Shown piece by piece: positions 15,595 through 22,651 of a stretch of DNA of 32,147 nucleotides. The position numbers were made by a program, and so were the translations under genes. Source of the DNA: CARZYU01 sp964370085 (GTDB lineage: Bacteria > Bacillota_I > Bacilli_A > RF39 > UBA660); the NCBI GenBank assembly GCA_964370085.1, contig CAYJHI010000006.1, positions 1-32,147 of the forward strand, written 5' to 3'. The notes beneath the pieces are model-generated. The model saw only the letters and a program-made list of their open reading frames with translations. It was not told where the DNA came from and made no database searches. Position 1 is the first letter of the stretch. Each line of letters starts with the position of its first letter.

Positions 15595-16657
15595 ACACTT
15601 GCTCAGTCATCTCTTTATTAAATTGATTAAGACGTTCAATTAACTTATTTTTCAATAAATATATATCACTAACCCTATCTATATTATATCTAATTTCATT
15701 CTTATCTTCATCTGGTATAACAATAAACTTAACATTCTCTTTTAAATAAATACGACAAATCCATTTAGTAACCTTATTATCAAACAAAATCGCAAAATAG
15801 TTATATGTATCTTTATAATAAATATTATTACTATCACAATATTCAGTTAAAATACTTCTAATTATATAATAAGATTCCATTTCTTCTTCCGTAGTAATTA
15901 TTTCACTCTTTTCTTCAAAAAAATCTTCTTCTATTTCAACTTCATTTTTCTGAATAGCTTTTTGCAATCTTTCGTTTATTAAATCATTAATGTAGACACT
16001 TAAAGATTTTTTCAAAATTAAACGATACTTATCTACTACCGTCTGCGTTTTAGTGCCAGTATAAACATCTCTACTTAAAATCATTTTAACAAATTCATCG
16101 CTAGGATTATTAAATTCTTCTTTAATTACTTTTTTTATTTGACTTAAATACTTCAAATCACTAGCAGCACTCAATATATGTTCAACATCAAAATTATCTC
16201 GATGAAACTTCTTTAATTCTACTATATCATTATCCGTTAACTCATCAATATTAATTTCTAAAAAAGGTAAAGAATCCATAACGTTAGTTTTTTCTAAATC
16301 TGTATAAAATTTATAAACAAGACCATTTGTCAATATTGCAAACTTAGCTCTAGTTGTGCCAAAATAGCGAAACAGTTGACTATCATGCTTATCTAATTTT
16401 TGATTTATTGCCTTCGCTTCGATTAAAATAGAAACTTCATCATTAAGTATAATTGCATAATCTACTTTTTCCCCTTTTTTTATTCCCACATCTGCTGTAA
16501 ATTCAGGAATAAACTCATTAGGATTAAAAATATCATATCCTAATAATTGAAAAAAAGGCATAATCATTGAAGTTTTAGTAGCTTCCTCAGTACTTACACT
16601 ATCTTTCATTTTTATTATTTTTCCAACATAGTTTTTTAATTGTTCTTCAAAATTCAT
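15593..16657 (-). CDS. Stand-alone HsdR_N-type PD-(D/E)xK nuclease-like protein
   Basis: The start at 16657 is preceded by GGAGGT at 4 bases; an ATG at 16669 overlaps that ribosome site. The N-terminal about 165 residues match the type I restriction HsdR N-terminal nuclease domain as also found in orphan proteins: FFQLLGYDIFNPNEF (35-49), VDYAIILNDEVSILIEAKA with D66 and E80-A-K82 of the PD-(D/E)xK site, then YFGTTRAKFAILTNGLVYKFYTD. No helicase motifs follow, so it is not a complete HsdR. The C-terminal region is acidic with an EVEIEEDFFEEKSEI stretch and a final beta-rich part that may be a second small domain. No HsdM or HsdS is nearby. Possible nuclease or DNA-binding role; unproven. Confidence 0.75.
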   Translation of the reverse strand: MNFEEQLKNYVGKIIKMKDSVSTEEATKTSMIMPFFQLLGYDIFNPNEFIPEFTADVGIKKGEKVDYAIILNDEVSILIEAKAINQKLDKHDSQLFRYFGTTRAKFAILTNGLVYKFYTDLEKTNVMDSLPFLEINIDELTDNDIVELKKFHRDNFDVEHILSAASDLKYLSQIKKVIKEEFNNPSDEFVKMILSRDVYTGTKTQTVVDKYRLILKKSLSVYINDLINERLQKAIQKNEVEIEEDFFEEKSEIITTEEEMESYYIIRSILTEYCDSNNIYYKDTYNYFAILFDNKVTKWICRIYLKENVKFIVIPDEDKNEIRYNIDRVSDIYLLKNKLIERLNQFNKEMTEQV

Positions 16658-16742
16658 AATTACCTCCATTACTTAAATAATAACATCATAATAACGTCTA
16701 TTTTTAATAGTTACATCAAATGTTAAAAGTTGTCCTTAAATA

Positions 16743-16772
16743 AAAAGTAAATAGTCAACACTATTTACTTTT
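16743..16772 (-). terminator. Terminator of the TfoX-like gene
   Basis: Perfect 12-bp stem (16743-16754 with 16761-16772) around TCAACA. The stop codon TAG lies within the stem. The core is nearly identical to the hairpin at 15565-15594. Confidence 0.7.
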
Positions 16773-17072
16773 CTTAGGTTTAGGTAAAGGAGTAATTCTA
16801 TCTAAAATAAGAATAACTTTATTCACTAAATCTCTATTATCAACGTCTAATATATATCGCTCTTTAGCACCCGCATAAGGAACAGCAACCTCGTTTAACA
16901 ACGAAGAAGTTTCATCAACCTTCTTCACATAAACTGTACTATCACAGACTAATAACAAAGGTTTACTATTAATATATATCATATACTCACCAAACATCTT
17001 CTTTGGTAACACACTAAATTTTCCATCTATTTGACCACATATAAAATCAATATAATCTACAGGTGTTGCCAT
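16761..17072 (-). CDS. TfoX/Sxy N-terminal domain protein
   Basis: The 103-residue protein is one TfoX_N domain: VDYIDFICGQ, then KKMFGEYMIYINSKPLLLVCDSTVYVK (about 24-50) and a VPYAGAKERYILDVD strand region, with a Lys/Pro-rich tail. In gamma-proteobacteria Sxy regulates competence, but short single-domain homologues in Bacillota have no assigned role, and I infer none. AGGAGG lies 4-5 bases upstream. It starts 8 bp after the SufB-like gene, so it is probably cotranscribed with the Suf genes, then ends in a strong terminator. Confidence 0.8.
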   Translation of the reverse strand: MATPVDYIDFICGQIDGKFSVLPKKMFGEYMIYINSKPLLLVCDSTVYVKKVDETSSLLNEVAVPYAGAKERYILDVDNRDLVNKVILILDRITPLPKPKKSK

Positions 17073-17080
17073 AAATCCTC

Positions 17081-18019
17081 CTACTTTAAAAAACCATTTA
17101 TAATAACTGTCTCTGCCTGTTTTTCACTAAGACCCAAAGTCATAAGTTTTAATAATTGATCCCCTGCAATTTTCCCAATTGTCGCTTCATGAATAAGTTT
17201 AGCATCAACACTATTAGCGACAACAGTAGGAATAGCAACTACCCTTGCACCACCCTCAAGTATAGCATCACACTCACTATGTGCATATGACTTATTATTA
17301 CCTACTAAATTAGAATGAAATTCTTGTACCGACTCATCAGTAGCAACAGCTCTTGAAATAAGATGACAACTAGAATCAACACCATCTAATGAAATATCAA
17401 ACCTTGTCTTAGCAAACTGCTTATCATGAGTTTTAATATTTTCTCTAACTATCAAGGTTGCATTATCAAATACTCTACCACTGGTTTCTCTAACAGTAGA
17501 ATCAACACCTTCAATCTGTGTTGTGTACATTTCTAAAAAACTATTTTTTTCTAAATAAACTTCAGTCACAGGATTAAGAACTCTTTCACCAGTACCTTCC
17601 CCATGTCCATAATGATTCTCTATATATTTAACCTTAGCATTCTCACCAACATGAAAACGATGAATTCCTGAATGCTCACTCTTTTTATCAGTACAATTAT
17701 GAATACCACACCCAGCATAAATAACAACTTCAGCATTATCTTCTATATAAAAGTCATTATACACTTTATCTTCTATTCCGCCTTCACTAACAATAACCGG
17801 AATAAAAACAGATTCCCCCTTACAACCACTTTTAACAACAATATCAATTCCTTCACGATCTTCCTTACCAACAATATTAATATTTTCAGTAACATGCTTA
17901 GAATACAAACCACCATTTCTTCTAATATTATAAGCCCCACTAAAAAGATCATCTATATTAGTAATATTATCTAATAATAACTCTTCTTCTTCAGCTAATT
18001 TATCCAATAACTTATCCAT
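17081..18019 (-). CDS. Short SufB/SufD-family scaffold protein (SmsB-like)
   Basis: Component of an Fe-S cluster assembly scaffold. At 312 residues it is much shorter than SufB (about 470), and it fits the core beta-helix: GCKGESVFIPVIVSEGG, YIEDNAEVVIYAGCGIHN near 95-110, HSGIHRFHVGENAKVKYIENH and the C-terminal ATIGKIAGDQLLKLMTLGLSEKQAETVIINGFL, the SufB/D hallmark. It overlaps SufC by 8 bp using the ATG at 18019 (GAGGTG upstream; the TTG at 18025 is less likely). Minimal SufC plus one SufB homologue, without SufS or SufU here, matches the SMS (Suf-like minimal system) described for anaerobes and archaea. Cysteine desulfurase, if any, is elsewhere. Confidence 0.85.
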   Translation of the reverse strand: MDKLLDKLAEEEELLLDNITNIDDLFSGAYNIRRNGGLYSKHVTENINIVGKEDREGIDIVVKSGCKGESVFIPVIVSEGGIEDKVYNDFYIEDNAEVVIYAGCGIHNCTDKKSEHSGIHRFHVGENAKVKYIENHYGHGEGTGERVLNPVTEVYLEKNSFLEMYTTQIEGVDSTVRETSGRVFDNATLIVRENIKTHDKQFAKTRFDISLDGVDSSCHLISRAVATDESVQEFHSNLVGNNKSYAHSECDAILEGGARVVAIPTVVANSVDAKLIHEATIGKIAGDQLLKLMTLGLSEKQAETVIINGFLK

Positions 18020-18683
18020 TAACAATCACCTCATCATAAGTACCTACTTTATCAATCTTACCATTCTTCAATAAAATAACCACTTCTGCCACTTCTAATA
18101 TTTTTTCTTGATGTGAAATAATTACAACCGACTCATCATTATCTTTAAAATTCTTAAATAAATCAACTAATTCATTAAAACTCCATAAATCAATACCAGC
18201 TTCTGGCTCATCAAAAATAGTTAATAAATCTTTCCTAAGTAATACACTAGCAATCTCTATTCTTTTATGTTCTCCTCCAGATAAAGTATCATCAAGTTCT
18301 CTATTTAAATATTCACTTGCTTCTAACCCAACTATTTCTAAAAAAGCACTAGCTTCTTCCTCACTTAAACTATCTTTACTAGCAATACTAAGTAAATCAA
18401 AAACAGTTAATCCTTTAAATTTGATAGGTTGTTGAAAAGCATAACTAATTCCTAATTTCGCTCTTTCATCAACACTCAAATCACTAATGTCTTTACCATT
18501 AAATAAAATAACACCAGAAGTTTGTTTCTCTATACCCATAATAATTTTCATCAAAGTTGACTTACCACTTCCATTAGGACCAGTAACAGCAACAAATTTA
18601 TTCATCTCAAGTTTCAAATTAATTTTATCAAGAATCTTCTTCCCATCTTTATAAAAACATATATCTCTAAGTTCTAATAACAT
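18012..18683 (-). CDS. sufC: SufC-type ABC ATPase for Fe-S cluster assembly
   Basis: ATPase partner of the SufB-like scaffold. It is 223 residues, slightly short of SufC. Walker A GPNGSGKST, Q-loop FQQPIKFKGL, signature LSGGEHKRIEIA, Walker B LLTIFDEPEAGID and H-loop IISHQEK are all intact. The PEAGID motif (instead of the SGLD of transporters) and the FQQP segment are typical of SufC. It begins at the last base of the DtxR-like gene (TAATG) and overlaps the SufB-like gene, giving the order regulator-sufC-sufB-tfoX. Confidence 0.92.
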   Translation of the reverse strand: MLLELRDICFYKDGKKILDKINLKLEMNKFVAVTGPNGSGKSTLMKIIMGIEKQTSGVILFNGKDISDLSVDERAKLGISYAFQQPIKFKGLTVFDLLSIASKDSLSEEEASAFLEIVGLEASEYLNRELDDTLSGGEHKRIEIASVLLRKDLLTIFDEPEAGIDLWSFNELVDLFKNFKDNDESVVIISHQEKILEVAEVVILLKNGKIDKVGTYDEVIVNG

Positions 18684-19165
18684 TATTCATTCTCCTTTAA
18701 TATAGACATCCATTCAGGATTAGCATCTATTCTATCCCTAATAACCTTAGTTTCACAATCACTACACTTAGAACTACACCCACACCTATCATTATCTAAA
18801 TGAAGTGATTTAATAATATAATCCCTAAGTTTAACTCTAGTTTCTTCAGAAACATATTCACTAATAACATCAACATCTTTCCTAGCCTGATCACTATTAA
18901 TATTTAATATCCCCACAAAAAACAAATTTAATAAATCTTCTTTTAATATTAATTCTTCTGCAATCATAATTGCATCCTTACTAAGCACTATATCTCCATA
19001 ACTCTCATACTTAATTAAACCATTATTATTAAGCCTAACTAAAGCTTTAGAAACACTAGACTTTGTAAAAGATAATTTATCAGCAATATCAGTCACTCTA
19101 ATTTTCCCATGTTTAACATTTAACATATACATCGTTTTCAAATATAAATTTTGTGTTGTTTTCAT
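18683..19165 (-). CDS. DtxR/MntR-like metal or Fe-S responsive regulator with C-terminal Cys cluster
   Basis: Start at 19165 (AAAGGTGG 5 bases upstream); a GTG at 19174 is inside that ribosome site. The 160-residue protein has a winged HTH at about 3-65 (TQNLYLKTMYMLNVKHGKIRVTDIADKLSFTKSSVSKALVRLNNNGLI), as in DtxR/IdeR, and a helical dimerisation region. The tail DRCGCSSKCSDCETK carries four Cys in 10 residues and may bind Fe-S or metal. It heads the sufC-sufB operon, so it likely senses Fe-S or iron status. A GTTG-N8-CAAC palindrome lies just upstream of its ribosome site. Regulator class is clear; ligand is inference. Confidence 0.8.
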   Translation of the reverse strand: MKTTQNLYLKTMYMLNVKHGKIRVTDIADKLSFTKSSVSKALVRLNNNGLIKYESYGDIVLSKDAIMIAEELILKEDLLNLFFVGILNINSDQARKDVDVISEYVSEETRVKLRDYIIKSLHLDNDRCGCSSKCSDCETKVIRDRIDANPEWMSILKENE

Positions 19166-19178
19166 AAATACCACCTTT

Positions 19179-19194
19179 GTTGGTTATAGTCAAC
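19179..19194. promoter_or_regulatory. Candidate operator of the suf operon
   Basis: GTTGGTTATAGTCAAC is symmetric at 12 of 16 positions (arms GTTG/CAAC, centre TATA) and ends 13 bp before the regulator start. Its TATAACCAAC half recurs upstream of the 22508 operon at 22566-22575. Confidence 0.45.
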
Positions 19195-19223
19195 ATTTTA
19201 AAGTAAAATCCACCACAAGTCAA

Positions 19224-19253
19224 TAAAAAAACAGTTATTTCTTCACAATAACC
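19224..19253 (-). terminator. Terminator of the nucleotide operon
   Basis: On the minus strand GTTATT and AATAAC pair around GTGAAG, followed by a T7 run. It covers the stop codon of the histidine phosphatase gene. Confidence 0.6.
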
Positions 19254-19768
19254 ATTTTTTTATATTCTGATTTATGTAATGAAGCATGAGGAATATCATA
19301 CTTAGATAAATAACTAATATCATCTCCATTTTTAATCATATACATCATATTTATAAAACCCCTATGTGTAATATATAAAGTATTATCTTCCTCTTCTAAA
19401 GACTTAACTCTCTCATAAAAATCAAGCAACGATTCTCCTAAAGGATACTTCTTTCTAATATCGATCATATTTAAATATTCTCGATATTTCTCCATTGCTA
19501 AAGTAAGTTCTATCCCGTTTAAAATTCCCTTATTAATTTCTCTAAGTAAAGAAGAATAAATAACATCGACATCTAATAATTCATTAATTAATATTGCCGT
19601 TTCCCTCGCTCTAACTAGATCACTACTCACAATTCTTTTAATATCATAATTAAGGAGTAAATTTCTTACACTTTTAACTTGATTGATCCCATTACTAGTA
19701 AGAGATGTCCTACCCCAACCTCCAACATAGCACTCATCATCTTCTCCATGTCTAAAAAAATAATTCAT
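19235..19768 (-). CDS. Histidine phosphatase family protein (PGM-like), last gene of the nucleotide operon
   Basis: The 177-residue single-domain phosphatase has RHGE near the start (phospho-acceptor His7), a second basic site RIVSSDLVRARETA, an LREIN segment and the late catalytic THRG. It dephosphorylates a small phosphoester; homologues act on phosphosugars, cobalamin intermediates or nucleotides. It is coupled by 1-bp overlap to the dCTP-deaminase-like gene upstream, so a nucleotide or nucleoside-phosphate substrate is the natural guess. A terminator overlaps its stop codon. Family is firm; substrate is not. Confidence 0.85.
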   Translation of the reverse strand: MNYFFRHGEDDECYVGGWGRTSLTSNGINQVKSVRNLLLNYDIKRIVSSDLVRARETAILINELLDVDVIYSSLLREINKGILNGIELTLAMEKYREYLNMIDIRKKYPLGESLLDFYERVKSLEEEDNTLYITHRGFINMMYMIKNGDDISYLSKYDIPHASLHKSEYKKMVIVKK

Positions 19769-20286
19769 TATTCAAAATCTCTCCATACTTCAGATTCTCT
19801 CGGACCACTAGATTCTTGATACTTTCCTGAATACAACTCATAATCTCCATCTATTCTCCAAAAAGTAACTTGCCCTATCAACATATTCTTATAAACTCTA
19901 ACAGGCTGAGTAGCATGTAATTGTAAAGTTAAATTACCAACAAATCCTATATCAACTAAATCCGCAGTAATTTGCACAAATAACCCCAATCTACCAGTAG
20001 AACTCCTTCCTGTAATACAAGGAACATATTTTAAAGAACCAAATACCTCATTTGTAAAACCTAAATACACTTTATCAGACTCTAATACTAAACCCTCATC
20101 CGGTATTTCAATAATTTCAACTTCATTAGACTTCTTAGCATCTAATTCCTTATTTTTATACACTTTCACATAATTACCAAGACTATAATTATAACTATTA
20201 GGATTAACTCTTTCCTTCAAAAAAGGCTCAATAATAATATGTTTATTTTTTACTTCTTCCTCTATTTTTTTACCAGATAATATCAT
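19768..20286 (-). CDS. dCTP deaminase/dUTPase-like protein, paralogue with Gln at the catalytic Glu
   Basis: The 172-residue trimeric Dcd-like protein contains the family core ITGRSSTGRLGLFVQITADLVDIGFVGNLTLQL (91-123). The phosphate-binding Ser/Arg (S95, R99) and D112 are present, but position 122, the general-base Glu of the TLEL motif (E138 in E. coli Dcd), is Gln. Alone it should not deaminate. Its paralogue (20283) has the Glu but lacks D112. The gene overlaps its upstream paralogue by 4 bp (ATGA) and the phosphatase by 1 bp. Alternatives: dUTPase-like activity, a nucleotide-binding regulatory subunit, or half of a heterotrimer. Confidence 0.85.
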   Translation of the reverse strand: MILSGKKIEEEVKNKHIIIEPFLKERVNPNSYNYSLGNYVKVYKNKELDAKKSNEVEIIEIPDEGLVLESDKVYLGFTNEVFGSLKYVPCITGRSSTGRLGLFVQITADLVDIGFVGNLTLQLHATQPVRVYKNMLIGQVTFWRIDGDYELYSGKYQESSGPRESEVWRDFE

Positions 20287-20813
20287 ATGTAAATTCCTTT
20301 CTTATAATACAAACTAATTTGAGGTCCTGTATACTTATTATATTTACCTATTTCATAAGATTTGACTTTTTCTCCTTCCATTTTCCAAAATGTCATTTGA
20401 CCAATTCTCATCTTTGGATAAATTCTAAGAGGCTGCACTACTTTTAACTCTAAAGTCCAATTATGACAACACCCTATATGTCCTAAAGGGGCAGTAACTT
20501 GTAAAAATAACCCTAATCTTCCTAATGAAGAACGCCCAATTAATTGAGGAACATATTTACTACTACCTATTTTTTCATAAGTTGAACCTAAATATAACTT
20601 CCCTGGTTTTAATAGATAACCATCTTCAGGTATAACAATACGTTTATATTTATTTTCTACTAATGGGTCAATAATTTGATCAGTTATTTCTAATAAAATC
20701 TCACTTAATCTATAATTATAACTATTAGGATTAAGCATACTATTATTAAAAGGATCTAAGAAAATATTCCCCCGCTCTAATTCTTTTTTTATTTTTACTC
20801 CTGATAAAATCAT
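20283..20813 (-). CDS. dCTP deaminase-like protein, paralogue with the catalytic Glu
   Basis: The 176-residue chain starts MILSGVKIKKELERGNIFLDPF and aligns collinearly with the next gene (same NPNSYNY at 29-35). The core LIGRSSLGRLGLFLQVTAPLGHIGCCHNWTLEL (91-123) has S95, R99 and E122, but GHIGCCHN replaces the VD(P/I)GFxG loop, so D112 of the paralogue is H112 here. It probably binds a (deoxy)cytidine or uridine nucleotide; whether it deaminates is uncertain. It overlaps the radical SAM gene by 4 bp. The pair arose by tandem duplication followed by complementary changes. Confidence 0.85.
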   Translation of the reverse strand: MILSGVKIKKELERGNIFLDPFNNSMLNPNSYNYRLSEILLEITDQIIDPLVENKYKRIVIPEDGYLLKPGKLYLGSTYEKIGSSKYVPQLIGRSSLGRLGLFLQVTAPLGHIGCCHNWTLELKVVQPLRIYPKMRIGQMTFWKMEGEKVKSYEIGKYNKYTGPQISLYYKKGIYI

Positions 20814-22003
20814 ATATTATAACTCCTATATTTTCTTATTACTTTAACTTCACTCTCTTCAAGTCTTCTTAAATTAAACTCTTCCACTCTACTCAAATCC
20901 GAATTAAACAACTCTATCTCAGGATTAGGACAATGTACTAAGTTTAAATGATATTTATTTATATCATCACAAACAAACATATTATCATGATTAGACAAAT
21001 CAAATTCACTACGAATATCCTTTTTTAAAGTATAAGTAGCATTAAGTAAATGCTCTAAATTACCAAAAGAGTTAAGTCTCACTATCAATCCTTGATCACC
21101 AAATAATTTGCTAGTAATGTCTAAATGTTTACTAACCTTACTCTTATATTCCATATTTTTATCTCTATAAAAATAAAGAGCTTTATTTTTGAAATCATCT
21201 AGTAATAAAATATCTCTTATTAAAAAACCTCTCTTACAAATCATTTCCATAATTTCGTTTATATAAGTTCTAGAATCAGGTTTTAACAATAAATAGCTAT
21301 CTAAAAATCTCTTCTCTTGTAAAGACCAATCAGTATACAGACACCCATCACTCCACAAAATATTACCTTTAAAATCATTAGTATTATTATCTCTTTTAAA
21401 TACAACTTTATCATGCTCATAATTAATATCAATATAACAATCATCTCTATTATTAGTACCAGGATATAAAGTTCTAACGACATATTCATCTACATATTTT
21501 TCAGTTAATAAAATAAAGTTTTCTAATTTAGGAATAGTGTCTATACCATTTTTAATTAATGCTAATGATAACCTAAGTTTTATAAAAGGATATTTACTAT
21601 GGTAAAACTCTAATTTTTCTATTAGAGGAATATATTTACTAACTCTCATAAATTTATTATTAATTTCATCATCATTATGAGTTAAAGAAATATTAATCTC
21701 ATCTATTTCTAAATTATCTAATAATATATTACCATTAGTATATAATTTAATATAACTATCAGGAATGATTTTTTTTATAGTTTTAAGTATTAAACTAATA
21801 TCTTTATTTAATAAAGGTTCTCCTCCACCAGTAACTTCAAATCTTTTAATCCCTCTACTCTTAAGTAATAAAATAGTATCAATTAAAGAATCATCTACGT
21901 CTAAAAACTCATTTATTTTATCATAATTTCTTTCTTTAGAAATACAAAAGACACAATTAGCATTACAACTTTTTTGTGTAGGAACTACATAACATTTTTC
22001 CAT
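20810..22003 (-). CDS. Radical SAM protein with C-terminal NDP-kinase-like domain
   Basis: The N-terminal part is a radical SAM enzyme: C13-x3-C17-x2-C20 for the 4Fe-4S cluster, GGGEP at 59-63 for SAM binding, and further strands KLYTNGN and INISLTHND. From about 236 the chain looks like a nucleoside diphosphate kinase: LLLKPDS with K241 where NDK has K12 of KPDG, KRGFLIRDILLL, ALYFYRDK, DQGLIVRL, DIRSEF with R331 as in TIRGDF, and NLVHCPNPEIELF with H357 where NDK has the phospho-His of NxxHGSDS. The HGSD core is altered to HCPN. It sits between a kinase and dCTP-deaminase-like genes, so a nucleotide is the likely substrate. It does not look like viperin. The N-terminus overlaps the kinase gene by 41 bp. 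NDK homology is by eye. Confidence 0.82.
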   Translation of the reverse strand: MEKCYVVPTQKSCNANCVFCISKERNYDKINEFLDVDDSLIDTILLLKSRGIKRFEVTGGGEPLLNKDISLILKTIKKIIPDSYIKLYTNGNILLDNLEIDEINISLTHNDDEINNKFMRVSKYIPLIEKLEFYHSKYPFIKLRLSLALIKNGIDTIPKLENFILLTEKYVDEYVVRTLYPGTNNRDDCYIDINYEHDKVVFKRDNNTNDFKGNILWSDGCLYTDWSLQEKRFLDSYLLLKPDSRTYINEIMEMICKRGFLIRDILLLDDFKNKALYFYRDKNMEYKSKVSKHLDITSKLFGDQGLIVRLNSFGNLEHLLNATYTLKKDIRSEFDLSNHDNMFVCDDINKYHLNLVHCPNPEIELFNSDLSRVEEFNLRRLEESEVKVIRKYRSYNI

Positions 22004-22508
22004 CTATAATAATCCTTTCCATAATATTTAATAGATTACTTTCAAATTCCAAAAGTGAGCCTTTATTATCAACTTCATAATCAAATAAAAACTCATTTTT
22101 CCATTCCAAAGAATTATTCTTATCACTTAAAGTATGATCAACTCTAGATCTAGCAAAACCATTAATTTTAACAAAAATGAAACCAATTTCTTTTAAGCAA
22201 ACATAATCCGGTACTCTACAATCATTATTACAAATAATAGAAACGCTATCATCAATCATAGAAACACTATTCTTAAAAGTATCTAAAAGAAAAGATGATT
22301 TTTCCTTTCTTACTTTTTGACCATAAAATTGCAAAAGTTCACCATCCTGCTCTCCAGTCATTTTTTTATCAATAAAAGAATAAAATTGATTTTGCAACTC
22401 ATAAAGAGGTTTAGCAATTTTAACATTTTCCAATTGATAATGCTTACTAAGCAAATCAACTGCAGTATCTTTCCCATAACCAGATGGGGCAATAAAAGCA
22501 ATTCTCAT
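21963..22508 (-). CDS. P-loop nucleotide kinase-like protein, first gene of the operon
   Basis: Start at 22508: GGAGG lies 4 bases upstream; a longer reading to 22604 crosses the promoter. The 181-residue product starts MRIAFIAPSGYGKDTAVDLL, a Walker A of the dNMP-kinase/CoaE type (compare SGKDT of T4 dNMP kinase). A lid region rich in Lys/Arg (KVRKEKSSF near 62-70), a beta strand SIICNNDCRVPDYV and a hydrophobic FIFVKINGFARSRVDH follow, the latter matching the Arg-containing nucleoside-binding helix of dNMP kinases. Likely phosphorylates a nucleoside monophosphate. Its end overlaps the radical SAM gene by 41 bp. Identity of the substrate is unknown. Confidence 0.75.
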   Translation of the reverse strand: MRIAFIAPSGYGKDTAVDLLSKHYQLENVKIAKPLYELQNQFYSFIDKKMTGEQDGELLQFYGQKVRKEKSSFLLDTFKNSVSMIDDSVSIICNNDCRVPDYVCLKEIGFIFVKINGFARSRVDHTLSDKNNSLEWKNEFLFDYEVDNKGSLLEFESNLLNIMERIIIDGKMLCSSYTKKL

Positions 22509-22517
22509 ATAACCTCC

Positions 22518-22536
22518 ATGTGTAAAATATACACTT
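22518..22536. promoter_or_regulatory. Operator O2 of the nucleotide operon
   Basis: ATGTGT-N7-ACACTT, nearly the same palindrome as O1, ends just upstream of the GGAGG site of the kinase gene. A repressor bound here would block both transcription and translation start. Confidence 0.5.
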
Positions 22537-22589
22537 GATAGAATTAAAAAAATAACGTCGACAATTATAACCAACTCTATCTTAATTTC

Positions 22590-22618
22590 ATTATAAGTGT
22601 ACAATCAACACTTGTCAA
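22590..22618 (-). promoter_or_regulatory. Consensus sigma-A promoter with embedded operator O1
   Basis: Minus strand TTGACA (22613-22618), 17-bp spacer, TATAAT (22590-22595): perfect consensus. The spacer is filled by AAGTGT-N7-ACACTT (22595-22613), whose ends just touch the two boxes. A second copy lies at 22518-22536. This promoter would be very strong unless repressed. Confidence 0.8.
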
Positions 22619-22630
22619 GTCAAAAAGAAA

Positions 22631-22651
22631 AAGATTATTATAAATAATCTT
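22631..22651 (-). terminator. Terminator of the coiled-coil gene, directly before the operon promoter
   Basis: AAGATTATT and AATAATCTT pair over 9 bp around ATA and are followed by a T-rich stretch on the minus strand, covering the stop codon of the gene at 22650. It insulates the nucleotide operon from readthrough. Confidence 0.65.

Noticed and set aside
15593..16657. Type I restriction system
   Set aside because: Only the HsdR N-terminal-like domain is present; no helicase motifs, HsdM or HsdS nearby.
20810..22003. Prokaryotic viperin
   Set aside because: The Cys motif region and GGGEP context do not match viperin motifs, and the C-terminal part is NDK-like instead.
22595..22613. NrdR box
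   Set aside because: Half-sites are GTGT...ACAC, opposite to the ACAC...GTGT of NrdR boxes.
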